DNA from: RGIG4608 sp045643885
GTDB taxonomy: Bacteria; Bacillota; Clostridia; Oscillospirales; CAG-272
Assembly (NCBI GenBank): GCA_045643885.1
Contig: JAZRFY010000009.1
Coordinates: 1 to 25,130 of the forward strand
Direction: 5' to 3'
DNA length: 25,130 bases
In this document: positions 12,826 to 20,717 of the stretch, piece by piece
How positions within the stretch are numbered: the stretch's first letter is position 1
Layout: each line of letters begins with the position of its first letter
The notes under the pieces: generated by a model
What the model saw: only the letters and a program-made list of their open reading frames with translations
Told to the model about the DNA's origin: nothing
The model's database searches: none
Program-made: the position numbers and the translations under genes

Positions 12826-15504
12826 ATGATGTCTGATAAAAAGAAATTTAATGGCAAAGCATCGAAAAAGGAGCTTCAGGCTTCTAACGGTGCAAAGGAA
12901 AAGAAGGGTGGCAAAAAGGACAAGCAATTGACCTTTGATTCTCCGTCTGAAAAGATGGTCCACCAGGTGCTTCCTTTCGTTTTTGTTGTGTTTGCTATCC
13001 TTTTTGAGGTGTGCTTTGTTCTTGCATCTCTTACGGGTGAAAAATACGTTGGTGTTGCAGGTGTATTTTTGAAGGATGCCTTTCTTGGACTTTTGGGCGT
13101 TTGTGCATTCCTTATCCCCGTAGTGCTTTTGAACCTTGCTGCAAACTGGAGAAAATTTGTTGATTCCGGCATTGTTTTTGCAAAGGTGATCTTCTCGCTT
13201 TTGTTTTTGATATCTCTTTCAGGACTTGTTCACATCTTTATCAGAGGTGAAATCAATACCACTGCAGAGGCATTTTTGCTTCCTAAAGAGATTTTTGAGC
13301 ATTCATATAGCAATCTTGTAAGCTCTGGTGTTATCGGTGGATTTATTTGCGAGTGCATTTATGCTCTCTTTAAATCCGTTGGTACAACCATCATCATGGT
13401 TGCATTTACACTTATCTTCTTCATTTTCTCACTCGGCATGACACCGAGAAATATGGCTATCTGGATCAGATACAAGTGGACGGTATTTTATGAAAAATAC
13501 AAGGAGCGCCGCGATGAAGAAAAGAGAATTGCCAAGGAAAAGAAGGAAGAGGAAGAAAAAATCCTTGCTGCTGAAAAGGCAAAGGCTGAAGCGGACGAAA
13601 AGGCAATGCGCGAGGCTGAGAGAAAGATCGAGGACGAGAGGATCGCCGCTGCCGAGCGCCGTGCTATTGAAAGAGAGCAAAAGGAAAAGAGTGACAGAGA
13701 AAAATACGGCGCTATGCGCTTTGTTGAACCCGAGTCCTATCGCGGCTCGATAGATACTGAAGAGGTAGAATCCGAGGACGAAGGAAGAGTGAGCGTTGCA
13801 GAGATATTCAAAAATCCTCCAAAGGATTTCGATCCCAACGCACAAGCTCCTGCTCCTGCTATTGAAGCTGTCCCTGTCGTTGAACCCGAAAAACCGAAGA
13901 AGGAAGCAAAGCCCAGCCTTGAGATTAAGGAAATGACCGATATCGATAAGGTGCCTGACGATGGAGAGGAAGGCTCTGTTATCCCCGAAAACGTATTCAG
14001 AGAATATGTAAAGCCCCCTGTAAATCTTCTTAAAAACTATAAAAACGAGAGCAGTGAAGAGAACATCCATAACGAAATCAGAGGCAATGCCAATGCGCTT
14101 ATGGATACCCTTAAGAGCTTTGGTGTAAGAATTCAGGAAATCACCTATTCAAGAGGACCTACAATCACCCGTTACGAGCTTAAGCCCGACGTTGGTGTTC
14201 GTATCCGTTCCATTGCCAACCTCGTTGACGATATTGCACTTTCACTTGCAACAACGGGTGTGAGAATCGAAGCCCCCATTCCCAATAAGAGTGCCGTTGG
14301 TATCGAGGTTCCTAACAGAACCCTTGAAACTGTCGGACTTCGTTCCCTCATTGATAATCGCGAATTTACTGATAAAAAGAGCATTCTTACGGCTGCTCTC
14401 GGTAAGGACGTTGGTGGTAATACCGTATACTTTGATATCGGCAAGATGCCTCATATGCTTATCGCAGGTACTACCGGTTCCGGTAAATCCGTATGTATCA
14501 ACTGTATCATTATGAGTATCCTTTATAAGGCAAGTCCCCGTGATGTAAAGCTCATTTTGATTGACCCTAAGAAGGTTGAATTCCAGCCCTACAGATCTAT
14601 TCCTCATCTCTATGCTCCCATCGTAACAGAGCCTAAGAAGGCGGCCGGTGCACTTGCGTCAGCAGTTGCCGAGATGGAGAGAAGATTCGAGCTTATCGAG
14701 AGTGTTGGCGCAAAGAATATCTCGGGATATAATGAGCTTACTGCTAACGATCCTTCAAAGGAATATCTTCCCTATATCGTAATTATTATCGACGAGCTTG
14801 CTGACCTTATGATGACTGCGGCAGACGACGTTGAAACTGCTATTTGCCGTATTGCTCAGAAGGCAAGAGCTGCAGGTATCCACCTTGTTATCGGTACACA
14901 GCGTCCCTCAGTTGACGTTGTTACAGGTCTTATTAAGGCAAATATTCCCTCACGAATCGCGTTTACCGTTGCATCCCAGGTTGACTCCAAGACCATTCTT
15001 GATACTGCGGGTGCGGATAAGCTTATCGGTCGAGGCGACATGCTCTTTGCTCCTATTGGTTCCGTAAAGCCGATGCGTGTACAGGGTGCGTTCATTGACG
15101 ACCGTGAGGTTGAGGCTATCGTTGAATATATCACAGAGAATAACGACGGTGTTTCCTTTAACGATGCGTTCATTCAGCGTCTTGAAGAGGAGGCAGCTAA
15201 GTGTGGCAATCCCAAGGGCAAGGGTGGCGGTGGCAGCTTTGCGGGTGTTGATGATGACGGTGAGCCCGGTGAAGAGGGCGTTGATCCTAAGTTCAAGCTC
15301 GCACTTGACGTTGCTATCGAGATGGGTAAGATATCCACGTCCCTTCTTCAGAGAAGACTTGAGATCGGTTACGGCCGTGCGGCAAAGATTATTGACCGAA
15401 TGGAAGCGCTCGGATACGTAAGCGCGCCCGATGGCAATAAGCCCCGTGTTGTGCTTGTTTCCAAGCCCGAAATCATGGAAAAACGCCTTAACGGTGACGA
15501 ATAA
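12826..15504 (+). CDS. ftsK: DNA translocase FtsK/SpoIIIE
   Basis: This 892-aa ATP-driven DNA pump moves chromosome through the division or sporulation septum. The N-terminal part has about four membrane helices (between roughly residues 45 and 205). A very charged Lys/Glu/Ala-rich stretch (about 220-296) is probably a long coiled coil, followed by a Pro-rich linker. The motor domain has the GYQ-type entry (RYELKPDVGVR), Walker A GTTGSGKS (548-555) and Walker B IIIDELADLM with Asp656. The C-terminal winged-helix gamma domain (KFKLALDVAIEMGKISTSLLQRRLEIGYGRAAKIIDRME) reads orientation sequences. ATG codons at 12826 and 12829 are both possible behind AAGGAAGTG. It is transcribed alone, with its own promoter and terminator. 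FtsK and SpoIIIE roles cannot be separated by sequence. Confidence 0.95.
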   Translation: MMSDKKKFNGKASKKELQASNGAKEKKGGKKDKQLTFDSPSEKMVHQVLPFVFVVFAILFEVCFVLASLTGEKYVGVAGVFLKDAFLGLLGVCAFLIPVVLLNLAANWRKFVDSGIVFAKVIFSLLFLISLSGLVHIFIRGEINTTAEAFLLPKEIFEHSYSNLVSSGVIGGFICECIYALFKSVGTTIIMVAFTLIFFIFSLGMTPRNMAIWIRYKWTVFYEKYKERRDEEKRIAKEKKEEEEKILAAEKAKAEADEKAMREAERKIEDERIAAAERRAIEREQKEKSDREKYGAMRFVEPESYRGSIDTEEVESEDEGRVSVAEIFKNPPKDFDPNAQAPAPAIEAVPVVEPEKPKKEAKPSLEIKEMTDIDKVPDDGEEGSVIPENVFREYVKPPVNLLKNYKNESSEENIHNEIRGNANALMDTLKSFGVRIQEITYSRGPTITRYELKPDVGVRIRSIANLVDDIALSLATTGVRIEAPIPNKSAVGIEVPNRTLETVGLRSLIDNREFTDKKSILTAALGKDVGGNTVYFDIGKMPHMLIAGTTGSGKSVCINCIIMSILYKASPRDVKLILIDPKKVEFQPYRSIPHLYAPIVTEPKKAAGALASAVAEMERRFELIESVGAKNISGYNELTANDPSKEYLPYIVIIIDELADLMMTAADDVETAICRIAQKARAAGIHLVIGTQRPSVDVVTGLIKANIPSRIAFTVASQVDSKTILDTAGADKLIGRGDMLFAPIGSVKPMRVQGAFIDDREVEAIVEYITENNDGVSFNDAFIQRLEEEAAKCGNPKGKGGGGSFAGVDDDGEPGEEGVDPKFKLALDVAIEMGKISTSLLQRRLEIGYGRAAKIIDRMEALGYVSAPDGNKPRVVLVSKPEIMEKRLNGDE

Positions 15505-15516
15505 TCAATAAAATAA

Positions 15517-15543
15517 AGAGGACTCCTTTGGGAGTCCTTTTTT
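15517..15543. terminator. Terminator of ftsK, possibly bidirectional
   Basis: AGGACTCC (15519-15526), loop TTTG, GGAGTCCT (15531-15538), then a T run. On the minus strand a weaker T-rich tail follows, so it could also end the opposing glycosyltransferase gene. Confidence 0.9.
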
Positions 15544-15578
15544 GTTTTGTGTTGTAGAAGAGAAAAAATATTTATCGG

Positions 15579-16841
15579 TTACTTCTTGCTTACCACGTCA
15601 TCAAGGCTTTTGGCTCTTGTGTGGTGTATCTGCTCCCATTTGACGGGCTTAAAGAGGGCTATCACCGATATGGGAATGTAGGTGTACATGAAAATGGGAA
15701 ATGTGAAAAGATAGCCTATCTTCTTTGCAGTGCTTGTGTGTATCCTCTTCCACTCACTTATAAGTGTTACAAGACCGACTGCAAACATAACTCCATAGGT
15801 GAACGATATATACCCTGCAAGGCTTTTTATCACGGGGGTGGGATCTCCCCAACCGAATATACCGAAAAGGATGGATGAAACGCTTGTGAAAAGTAAAACC
15901 ACAGTCAATACAAAGGCGGGCATTATATTCATCGTCATATCGAAAAATGCAAATCTCCGATGCTTGAATATTCCGTGTATCAAATCCTTGCCGTGCTTTT
16001 TCCACACCTGGAAGAATCCCTTTGACCAACGCAGTCTTTGCTTGTATGATTGATGAAAGGTTACGGGCTGCTCGTCATATAGCTCGGCGTTTATGCAGCA
16101 GCCTATCTTTACTCCGTTTATAACACAAAAGATTGAAAACTCAATATCTTCGGTGAGAAGATAGAATTTCCAACCGTCAAAACGGTCGAGAAGGGAACGC
16201 TTTACTAAAAATCCCGTGCCCGATATTGCGGCTGATGAACGAAGGAGCATTCTCGCATAGTGGAGAAATTTTGACTCTCTTATATACCAGAGTCCATAGC
16301 CGGCACTTATCCAGTTGTCACCGTAGTTTTTGGAGTTTCTATAGCTTGTGAATGCTTCGTATCCGTCGCTTAAGGTCTTGTTCATCTCGGTGACGTAATT
16401 TTTCGTGATTATATTGTCAGCATCAAGAACGATAACTCCGTCGATTTGCTCCCACAAGCCACACTCTCTTAGCTTGTCTATGGCATAATCAAGGGCATAT
16501 CCCTTGCCGACCTTTTCTTTATTGAATCTTTCAAAAACAGTTGCGCCGTTTTGAGATGCCACCAATGCCGTTGAGTCGGTGCAGTTGTCGGCAATTACGA
16601 AAACGTCAAGGAGTGATTTGTCGTAATCTTGATTGTTTATGCTTTTTAACAATTCACCGATGACCGCCTCCTCGTTTCGCGCAGCAATAAGTATGGCTAT
16701 TCTGTTTTGCTTGATGGGGATTTTGTGTCTTCTTGGCTTTATTGAAAAGGGAACTATGGTATAGAATATCTGATAGGAATAACACAAAAACAATATGAAT
16801 CCCACAACGAAATTAAGGTCTGCCAAAAATTCGTAAAACAT
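15579..16841 (-). CDS. Membrane family-2 glycosyltransferase (BcsA/IcaA-like)
   Basis: This 420-aa protein starts at 16841 with AGGAGC (16849-16854) 7 nt upstream. It has an N-terminal membrane helix, a cytoplasmic GT-A domain and three to four C-terminal membrane helices. GT2 motifs are present: ILIAARNEEAVI, the sugar-nucleotide Asp block VLDADN (138-143), the catalytic-base motif TED (230-232) and QRLRW (268-272). The last is the Q/RxxRW motif of processive polymerases such as cellulose or poly-GlcNAc synthases. It probably makes or extends a surface polysaccharide, but the polymer is unknown and no accessory genes (PilZ, export or deacetylase) sit next to it. It has its own promoter, divergent from recA. 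Confidence 0.9.
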   Translation of the reverse strand: MFYEFLADLNFVVGFILFLCYSYQIFYTIVPFSIKPRRHKIPIKQNRIAILIAARNEEAVIGELLKSINNQDYDKSLLDVFVIADNCTDSTALVASQNGATVFERFNKEKVGKGYALDYAIDKLRECGLWEQIDGVIVLDADNIITKNYVTEMNKTLSDGYEAFTSYRNSKNYGDNWISAGYGLWYIRESKFLHYARMLLRSSAAISGTGFLVKRSLLDRFDGWKFYLLTEDIEFSIFCVINGVKIGCCINAELYDEQPVTFHQSYKQRLRWSKGFFQVWKKHGKDLIHGIFKHRRFAFFDMTMNIMPAFVLTVVLLFTSVSSILFGIFGWGDPTPVIKSLAGYISFTYGVMFAVGLVTLISEWKRIHTSTAKKIGYLFTFPIFMYTYIPISVIALFKPVKWEQIHHTRAKSLDDVVSKK

Positions 16842-16865
16842 ATAATTTGCTCCTGAAAGGATATT

Positions 16866-16894
16866 TATATATAATGTTCCCACTTTTGGTGCAA
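16866..16894 (-). promoter_or_regulatory. Promoter of the glycosyltransferase
   Basis: Minus strand -35 TTGCAC (16889-16894), 17-bp spacer, -10 TATATA (16866-16871). Confidence 0.6.
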
Positions 16895-16993
16895 TTATTC
16901 GTAAATTTTTAGATTTAACAATTCCAAAAATGGAAAATCAACCCCAAAATGATTAAAACATAAAAAAATATTTCCGATTTAAGAAAAAATGTA

Positions 16994-17022
16994 TTGACAA
17001 ACAAAAAAAGAGGGTGTATAAT
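16994..17022 (+). promoter_or_regulatory. Consensus promoter of recA-recX
   Basis: Perfect -35 TTGACA (16994-16999), 17-bp spacer, perfect TATAAT (17017-17022). No GAAC-N4-GTTC LexA box of the Firmicutes type is visible around it. Confidence 0.88.
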
Positions 17023-17063
17023 AAGCTCATCGATGAAAATTAATCTTTTGGAGGATTTGAAAT

Positions 17064-18179
17064 ATGGCAACTAAAAAAGCAGCAGTAGCAAAGGTGGCTC
17101 CCCTTGACGATAAGGCGGCTCGCAAAAAGGCACTCAGCACAGCCCTTGCTCAGCTTGAAAGAGATTTTGGCGCAGGAGCTGTTATGAAGCTCGGTGAAAA
17201 TACACATATGGAGGTGCAGGCTGTTCACACGGGCTCCCTTGCACTTGACTTCGCACTTGGTATCGGTGGTGTTCCGAGAGGAAGAATCATCGAAATCTTT
17301 GGTCCTGAGTCTTCCGGTAAAACAACAGTGGCTCTTCATATTATTGCAGAGGTTCAGAAAACAGGTGGAGAGGCTGCGTTTATCGACGCTGAGCATGCCC
17401 TTGATCCCGTATATGCAAAGGCTCTTGGCGTAAATATCAATGAATTGCTCGTTTCTCAGCCCGACTGTGGTGAGGACGCACTTGAAATCACGGAGGCACT
17501 TGTTCGTTCAGGCGCTATCGACGTTGTCGTAGTTGACTCCGTTGCAGCTCTCGTTCCCCGTCAGGAAATCGACGGTGAGATGGGTGCTAGTATGGTTGGC
17601 GTTCAGGCTCGTCTTATGTCCCAGGCCATGAGAAAGCTCTCTGCAGTTATATCAAAGAGCAATGTAGTGGTTATCTTTATCAACCAGCTGCGTGAAAAGG
17701 TTGGCGTTATGTACGGCAACCCCGAAACAACACCCGGTGGTCGTGCGCTTAAGTTCTATTCTTCCGTTCGTATCGACGTAAGAAAGACAGAGCAGCTCAA
17801 AAACGGCGCTGACGTTTACGGTAACCGTGTAAAGTGTAAGATCGTTAAGAATAAGGTAGCTCCCCCCTTCAAGGTGGCAGAGTTTGACATCCTTTACGGA
17901 AAGGGAATTTCCAAGTCAAGTGAGCTTATTGATATGGGCATCACTCTTGGCATCATCAAGAAGAGTGGCTCCTGGTTCTCATATGAGGGTGAGAGAATTG
18001 CTCAGGGCAAGGACAACACAAGAAAGGTATTCGAGAATAATGCCGAGCTTATGGATGAGCTTGAAGAAAAGGTTCGTGCTATGGCGGATCAGCTTGTGGA
18101 TAGAAACGATGAATTCGAGCTTGATGAGGACGACGATATCGATAGCTTCGAGCTTGAAACACTTTCCGATGAGGAATAA
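17064..18179 (+). CDS. recA: Recombinase A
   Basis: This 371-aa RecA starts at 17064 with GGAGGA (17050-17055). RecA polymerises on single-stranded DNA, catalyses strand exchange in homologous recombination and triggers LexA cleavage. Motifs are complete: Walker A GPESSGKT (80-87), the EAAFIDAEHALDP block, Walker B VVVVDSVAAL, the L1/L2 DNA-binding loops (EIDGEMGASMVGVQARLMSQA; NQLREKVGVMYGNPETTPGG) and the KNKVAPPF segment. It ends in a strongly acidic tail (DEDDDIDSFELETLSDEE), which in RecA tempers DNA binding. It is driven by a perfect consensus promoter and followed after 9 nt by recX. Confidence 0.98.
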   Translation: MATKKAAVAKVAPLDDKAARKKALSTALAQLERDFGAGAVMKLGENTHMEVQAVHTGSLALDFALGIGGVPRGRIIEIFGPESSGKTTVALHIIAEVQKTGGEAAFIDAEHALDPVYAKALGVNINELLVSQPDCGEDALEITEALVRSGAIDVVVVDSVAALVPRQEIDGEMGASMVGVQARLMSQAMRKLSAVISKSNVVVIFINQLREKVGVMYGNPETTPGGRALKFYSSVRIDVRKTEQLKNGADVYGNRVKCKIVKNKVAPPFKVAEFDILYGKGISKSSELIDMGITLGIIKKSGSWFSYEGERIAQGKDNTRKVFENNAELMDELEEKVRAMADQLVDRNDEFELDEDDDIDSFELETLSDEE

Positions 18180-18188
18180 TTTGTTGTA

Positions 18189-18821
18189 ATGGATATAAAA
18201 ATAGTTTCCGTCAACGCACTTAGCGAGGGGGCGGAGATACTTTTGACAATCTCTCTTTCATGTGGTGAAGGAAGAGTGGAGAAGAGAAGGCTTCTCGTGT
18301 TTACCGAGCAGTATCTTGAGCTTGGTCTTTCAAAGGGAATGATTCTTGATGAGGTGACCTTTGATAAGCTTGAGGAAAATTCAAGACGTTGCAAGGCGAT
18401 GAAAAAGGGAAGTGATCTTCTTTCATATTCGGCTTCGTCGGAGCGTCGACTTGTTCAAAGGCTCAAAAGCAAGGGAATTGACAAGGAAAGCGCTGAATTT
18501 GCCGCATCCAAGCTCAAGGAAATGGGTGCGATAAATGAAGAGCTTGACGTTGAAAGAGCAGTAAACACTTGCCTTAAAAAGCTTTGGGGTAAAAAACGCA
18601 TTTACCGTGAGCTTTGTGCAAAGGGATATGAAAGAGAATACATATCATCTGCACTCGATGAGGTGGATGATGATGTCTTTGCTCAGAATTGCAAGACCTT
18701 GTTCAAGAAAAAATATAAGAGCTTGCCGACCGATTCTGCAGAGCAGAAAAAGATCGTGGCAGCCCTTATGCGATATGGATATTCCTTTTCTCAAATCAAA
18801 TATGCTATGCAAACAAAATAA
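18189..18821 (+). CDS. recX: RecX family regulator of RecA
   Basis: This 210-aa protein lies 9 nt downstream of recA. RecX family members bind and modulate RecA filaments. The N-terminal ~70 residues are a beta-rich extension (IKIVSVNALSEGAEILLTI), as in Firmicutes RecX. Three-helix repeats follow: ASSERRLVQRLKSKGI, VERAVNTCLKKLWGKKRIYRELCAKGY and KKIVAALMRYGYSFSQIKYAM. The only Shine-Dalgarno-like sequence (GAGGA) overlaps the recA end and lies about 13 nt from the ATG, so translation is probably coupled to recA. A terminator follows closely. The family call rests on repeat pattern and recA linkage. Confidence 0.93.
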   Translation: MDIKIVSVNALSEGAEILLTISLSCGEGRVEKRRLLVFTEQYLELGLSKGMILDEVTFDKLEENSRRCKAMKKGSDLLSYSASSERRLVQRLKSKGIDKESAEFAASKLKEMGAINEELDVERAVNTCLKKLWGKKRIYRELCAKGYEREYISSALDEVDDDVFAQNCKTLFKKKYKSLPTDSAEQKKIVAALMRYGYSFSQIKYAMQTK

Positions 18822-18824
18822 TAA

Positions 18825-18860
18825 AAAGCCGAGAGCAGATGCTCTCGGCTTTGATTTTTA
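18825..18860. terminator. Bidirectional terminator between recX and the lipoprotein gene
   Basis: Perfect 12-bp inverted repeat AAAGCCGAGAGC (18825-18836) and 18841-18852 with a 4-nt loop. T-rich tails follow on both strands, so it serves both convergent genes. Confidence 0.92.
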
Positions 18861-18869
18861 ATTTACTGA

Positions 18870-19889
18870 TTACTGTTCAGTTGAGGGAGTTTTGATTGTG
18901 AAGTAAGGATCCTTGTATTGACCTGTTGTTTTGTCCTTAGCCTGATAGATTACGTAGTAAACGCCGTCTTCATACTGAACCTTATACCAAATAGTGCCGT
19001 CACTTTCTGTACCCTTTGCAACAGCCTGGAGCTCTGTTCCTGCGGGAACACTGCCATAAACCTCATCCTCGCTGCCTGCAACGTAGTATGTGGACTTTCT
19101 GATTTTGATATCTCCGGTCTTTTCTGTAACTACGAGGATATCTGTGTTTGCTTCGAATGTGATATCACCGTCGGGATTGGATTCTACGGGCTTTGTCTTG
19201 GAAAGGTAATCGTTGTTTACGTAGCGGATAATGGATGTTTCTACACCTTCAACTTTAACTGTAAACTCAATCTTTGCGAATGTGTATTCTTTTCCGTCCT
19301 CGGCAACGTATTTGGTTTTTGCAACACCCAATCTCTTAACCTGTTCGCCTTCGAAGAACTGGAAGTCAGCAACTGAATAATCTTCGATGTGGCTGGGCTT
19401 TGTGAATGCCAATGCGCTATGGATGAAATAAACTGTTTCGTTTACAGATGTGAAGCTTGTGATGGGCTTGGATGTTGTGAGGCAATCTGTGGAAACATAG
19501 CATTCCTTGTCCTCGTATTTAACCTTTGACCAGCCGTTTGCATAGTAGCCAAGTCTTTGAAGCTCTGTATCCTGTTCGACCCAACCGAGCAAGTTGTCTT
19601 CTGTCTTTTCAGCGGAAGAACGAAGGTGAAGTCCTTCTGAAATTACGTAAACCTTATCATTTGTTTCTGTATATTCATCGGGCTCAGGATCTACAACGGG
19701 ATCGGAAGAGCTTGAGCTGCCTGAACCTGATGTTGAAGATGTTGTAGTTGTGGTTGTAGTTGTGGTTGTAGTTGTTGTGGTAGTTGTGGTTGTGGGGTCG
19801 TCCGATTCCTGACAAGCAAAGAGAGTGATTGTCAAAACAACGATAAGACAGAGAACAACAACGATAGCGATCTTTAAGATTTTGTTCAT
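18870..19889 (-). CDS. Lipoprotein with poly-threonine linker and SH3-like domains
   Basis: This 339-aa protein starts at 19889 with AAGGAG (19895-19900). It has a basic start (MNKILK), a hydrophobic signal helix and a lipobox LFAC, giving a lipidated Cys26 after signal peptidase II. Next come DDP, an unbroken run of 18 Thr (33-50), a Ser/Gly stretch and an acidic-proline segment, which together form a flexible stalk. The rest contains SH3-like (SH3b/SH3_3) units. One is at about 79-137 (VYVISEGLHLRSSAE ... WSKVKYEDKECYV). Another is near the C-terminus (DIKIRKSTYYVAG ... AGTELQAVAKG ... WYKVQYEDGVYYV). A divergent unit may lie between. SH3b domains often bind cell-wall peptides, so a cell-surface wall-binding role is likely but inferred. 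It is transcribed alone. Confidence 0.85.
   Translation of the reverse strand: MNKILKIAIVVVLCLIVVLTITLFACQESDDPTTTTTTTTTTTTTTTTTTSSTSGSGSSSSSDPVVDPEPDEYTETNDKVYVISEGLHLRSSAEKTEDNLLGWVEQDTELQRLGYYANGWSKVKYEDKECYVSTDCLTTSKPITSFTSVNETVYFIHSALAFTKPSHIEDYSVADFQFFEGEQVKRLGVAKTKYVAEDGKEYTFAKIEFTVKVEGVETSIIRYVNNDYLSKTKPVESNPDGDITFEANTDILVVTEKTGDIKIRKSTYYVAGSEDEVYGSVPAGTELQAVAKGTESDGTIWYKVQYEDGVYYVIYQAKDKTTGQYKDPYFTIKTPSTEQ
19741..19794 (-). repeat. 12-bp tandem repeat coding for the poly-Thr linker
   Basis: Four consecutive 12-bp units (plus-strand GTTGTAGTTGTG; two exact, two with one change) and a half unit, encoding Thr-Thr-Thr-Thr per unit. Unit gain or loss would keep frame and change linker length only. 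Confidence 0.85.
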
Positions 19890-19938
19890 GATTGCTCCTT
19901 TCAATATTGAAAAAATGACTCAACGAGCCATTGATTTT

Positions 19939-19957
19939 GTTATAAAAATATTATAAC
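19939..19957. promoter_or_regulatory. Candidate operator at the lipoprotein promoter
   Basis: Perfect inverted repeat GTTATAA-N5-TTATAAC, overlapping the -10 box and start region of the lipoprotein promoter. AT-rich sequence makes chance symmetry possible. Confidence 0.4.
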
Positions 19958-19978
19958 AAATATATATTTAAAAGTCAA
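19950..19978 (-). promoter_or_regulatory. Promoter of the lipoprotein gene
   Basis: Minus strand -35 TTGACT (19973-19978), 17-bp spacer, -10 TATAAT (19950-19955). Confidence 0.8.
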
Positions 19979-20021
19979 CTGATATTTTGATATTTTTCAA
20001 CATTATTTTGCAAAAAAATGA

Positions 20022-20048
20022 AATAAAAAATGGGCACGAAATGTGCCC
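20022..20048 (-). terminator. Terminator of rpsT
   Basis: GGGCAC (20032-20037) and GTGCCC (20043-20048) with a 5-nt loop; on the minus strand it is followed by TTTTTT. Confidence 0.88.
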
Positions 20049-20067
20049 GATTTTTTATTTGAATTGA

Positions 20068-20331
20068 TTAACCCAAAGCGTTGAGCTTCTTTGTGAACTG
20101 GCTCTTCTTGTGAGCTGCTGCGTTCTTGTGGATGATGCCACGAGAAGCTGCCTGGTCAATCTTCTTTGTTGCTGCCTTGTAAGTAGCCTGTGCAAGAGCT
20201 ACATCTCCTGCTGCAAGAGCTGCTTCGTATTTCTTAATCTCAGTCTTAAGCTGTGTCTTGAACATCTTGTTCTGCAATGTCTTAGCCTGAATAACTTTTA
20301 TACGCTTTTTTGCACTTTTAATATTTGCCAA
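20068..20331 (-). CDS. rpsT: 30S ribosomal protein S20, TTG start
   Basis: This 87-aa protein is read from a TTG codon at 20331 as MANIKSAKKRIKVIQAK, the usual S20 opening. A strong AAGGAGG (20340-20346) lies 8 nt upstream. The frame continues upstream to 20379, but that part is leader and has no homology to S20. The basic helical body and the SRGIIHKNAAAHKKSQ segment are typical. S20 binds 16S rRNA in the small-subunit body. Use of UUG matches E. coli rpsT, where S20 represses its own translation. The gene is transcribed alone, divergent from rpoB. Confidence 0.96.
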   Translation of the reverse strand: MANIKSAKKRIKVIQAKTLQNKMFKTQLKTEIKKYEAALAAGDVALAQATYKAATKKIDQAASRGIIHKNAAAHKKSQFTKKLNALG

Positions 20332-20337
20332 AGCCTT

Positions 20338-20396
20338 ACCCTCCTTGTAAAAATAAAAAGAAATTGAAACAGTAAACACCTAGCACCTGAGAGGGT
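20338..20396 (-). promoter_or_regulatory. rpsT leader: possible Shine-Dalgarno-sequestering pairing
   Basis: Leader ACCCTC (minus strand, 20396-20391) is complementary to GAGGGT (20343-20338) within the Shine-Dalgarno region. Alternative small hairpins (ACACC/GGTGT or GCAC/GTGC) overlap the same leader bases. Confidence 0.35.
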
Positions 20397-20426
20397 GTGC
20401 ATGATGTTCTCGTCCATACATTGCAT

Positions 20427-20455
20427 ATAATACCACACAAATTCTCAAATTGCAA
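20427..20455 (-). promoter_or_regulatory. Promoter of rpsT
   Basis: Minus strand -35 TTGCAA (20450-20455), 17-bp spacer, -10 TATTAT (20427-20432). Confidence 0.7.
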
Positions 20456-20529
20456 TAGTTTTTTTGAAAAAAGTTTTGAAAAAAATTCAAAAAAATTACT
20501 ATAATAGAAAAATAATTAGTAAAAAGGAC

Positions 20530-20558
20530 TTGACAAGAGGGAGTTGTTATGCTAAAAT
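20530..20558 (+). promoter_or_regulatory. Promoter of rpoB-rpoC
   Basis: -35 TTGACA (20530-20535), 17-bp spacer, -10 TAAAAT (20553-20558). Confidence 0.82.
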
Positions 20559-20660
20559 AGTAAACTGCAATATAATTGCTAACTATGTCCTTTTTGGAAC
20601 TTAAATAATGGCGAAAAACGGCGCTTATTATATATAAGGAAAAAAGGTGCAAGTTGGCAG

Positions 20661-20698
20661 CATCGCAAAAACGATCAGTTGCGGTGTTAAATTTTTTT
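20661..20698 (+). terminator. Candidate attenuator in the rpoB leader
   Basis: CATCGCAA (20661-20668) pairs with TTGCGGTG (20679-20686) over 8 bp with one wobble. It is followed by TTAAATTTTTTT, ending about 20 nt before the rpoB ATG. It lies downstream of the rpoB promoter, so it would act as a leader terminator. Confidence 0.55.
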
Positions 20699-20717
20699 GA
20701 ATGGAGTGATTGTATTA

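Larger units (their letters stand above)
20332..20717. other. Divergent intergenic region rpsT / rpoB
   Basis: It contains the rpsT leader and promoter on the minus strand, and the rpoB promoter, a leader of about 150 nt and a terminator-like hairpin on the plus strand. No rplJ/rplL genes or other coding sequence are seen. Confidence 0.8.

Noticed and set aside
16922..16936. Inverted repeat TTCCA-AAAA-TGGAA between the glycosyltransferase gene and recA
   Set aside because: Short and AT-rich, and not placed over either promoter; not enough to call an operator.
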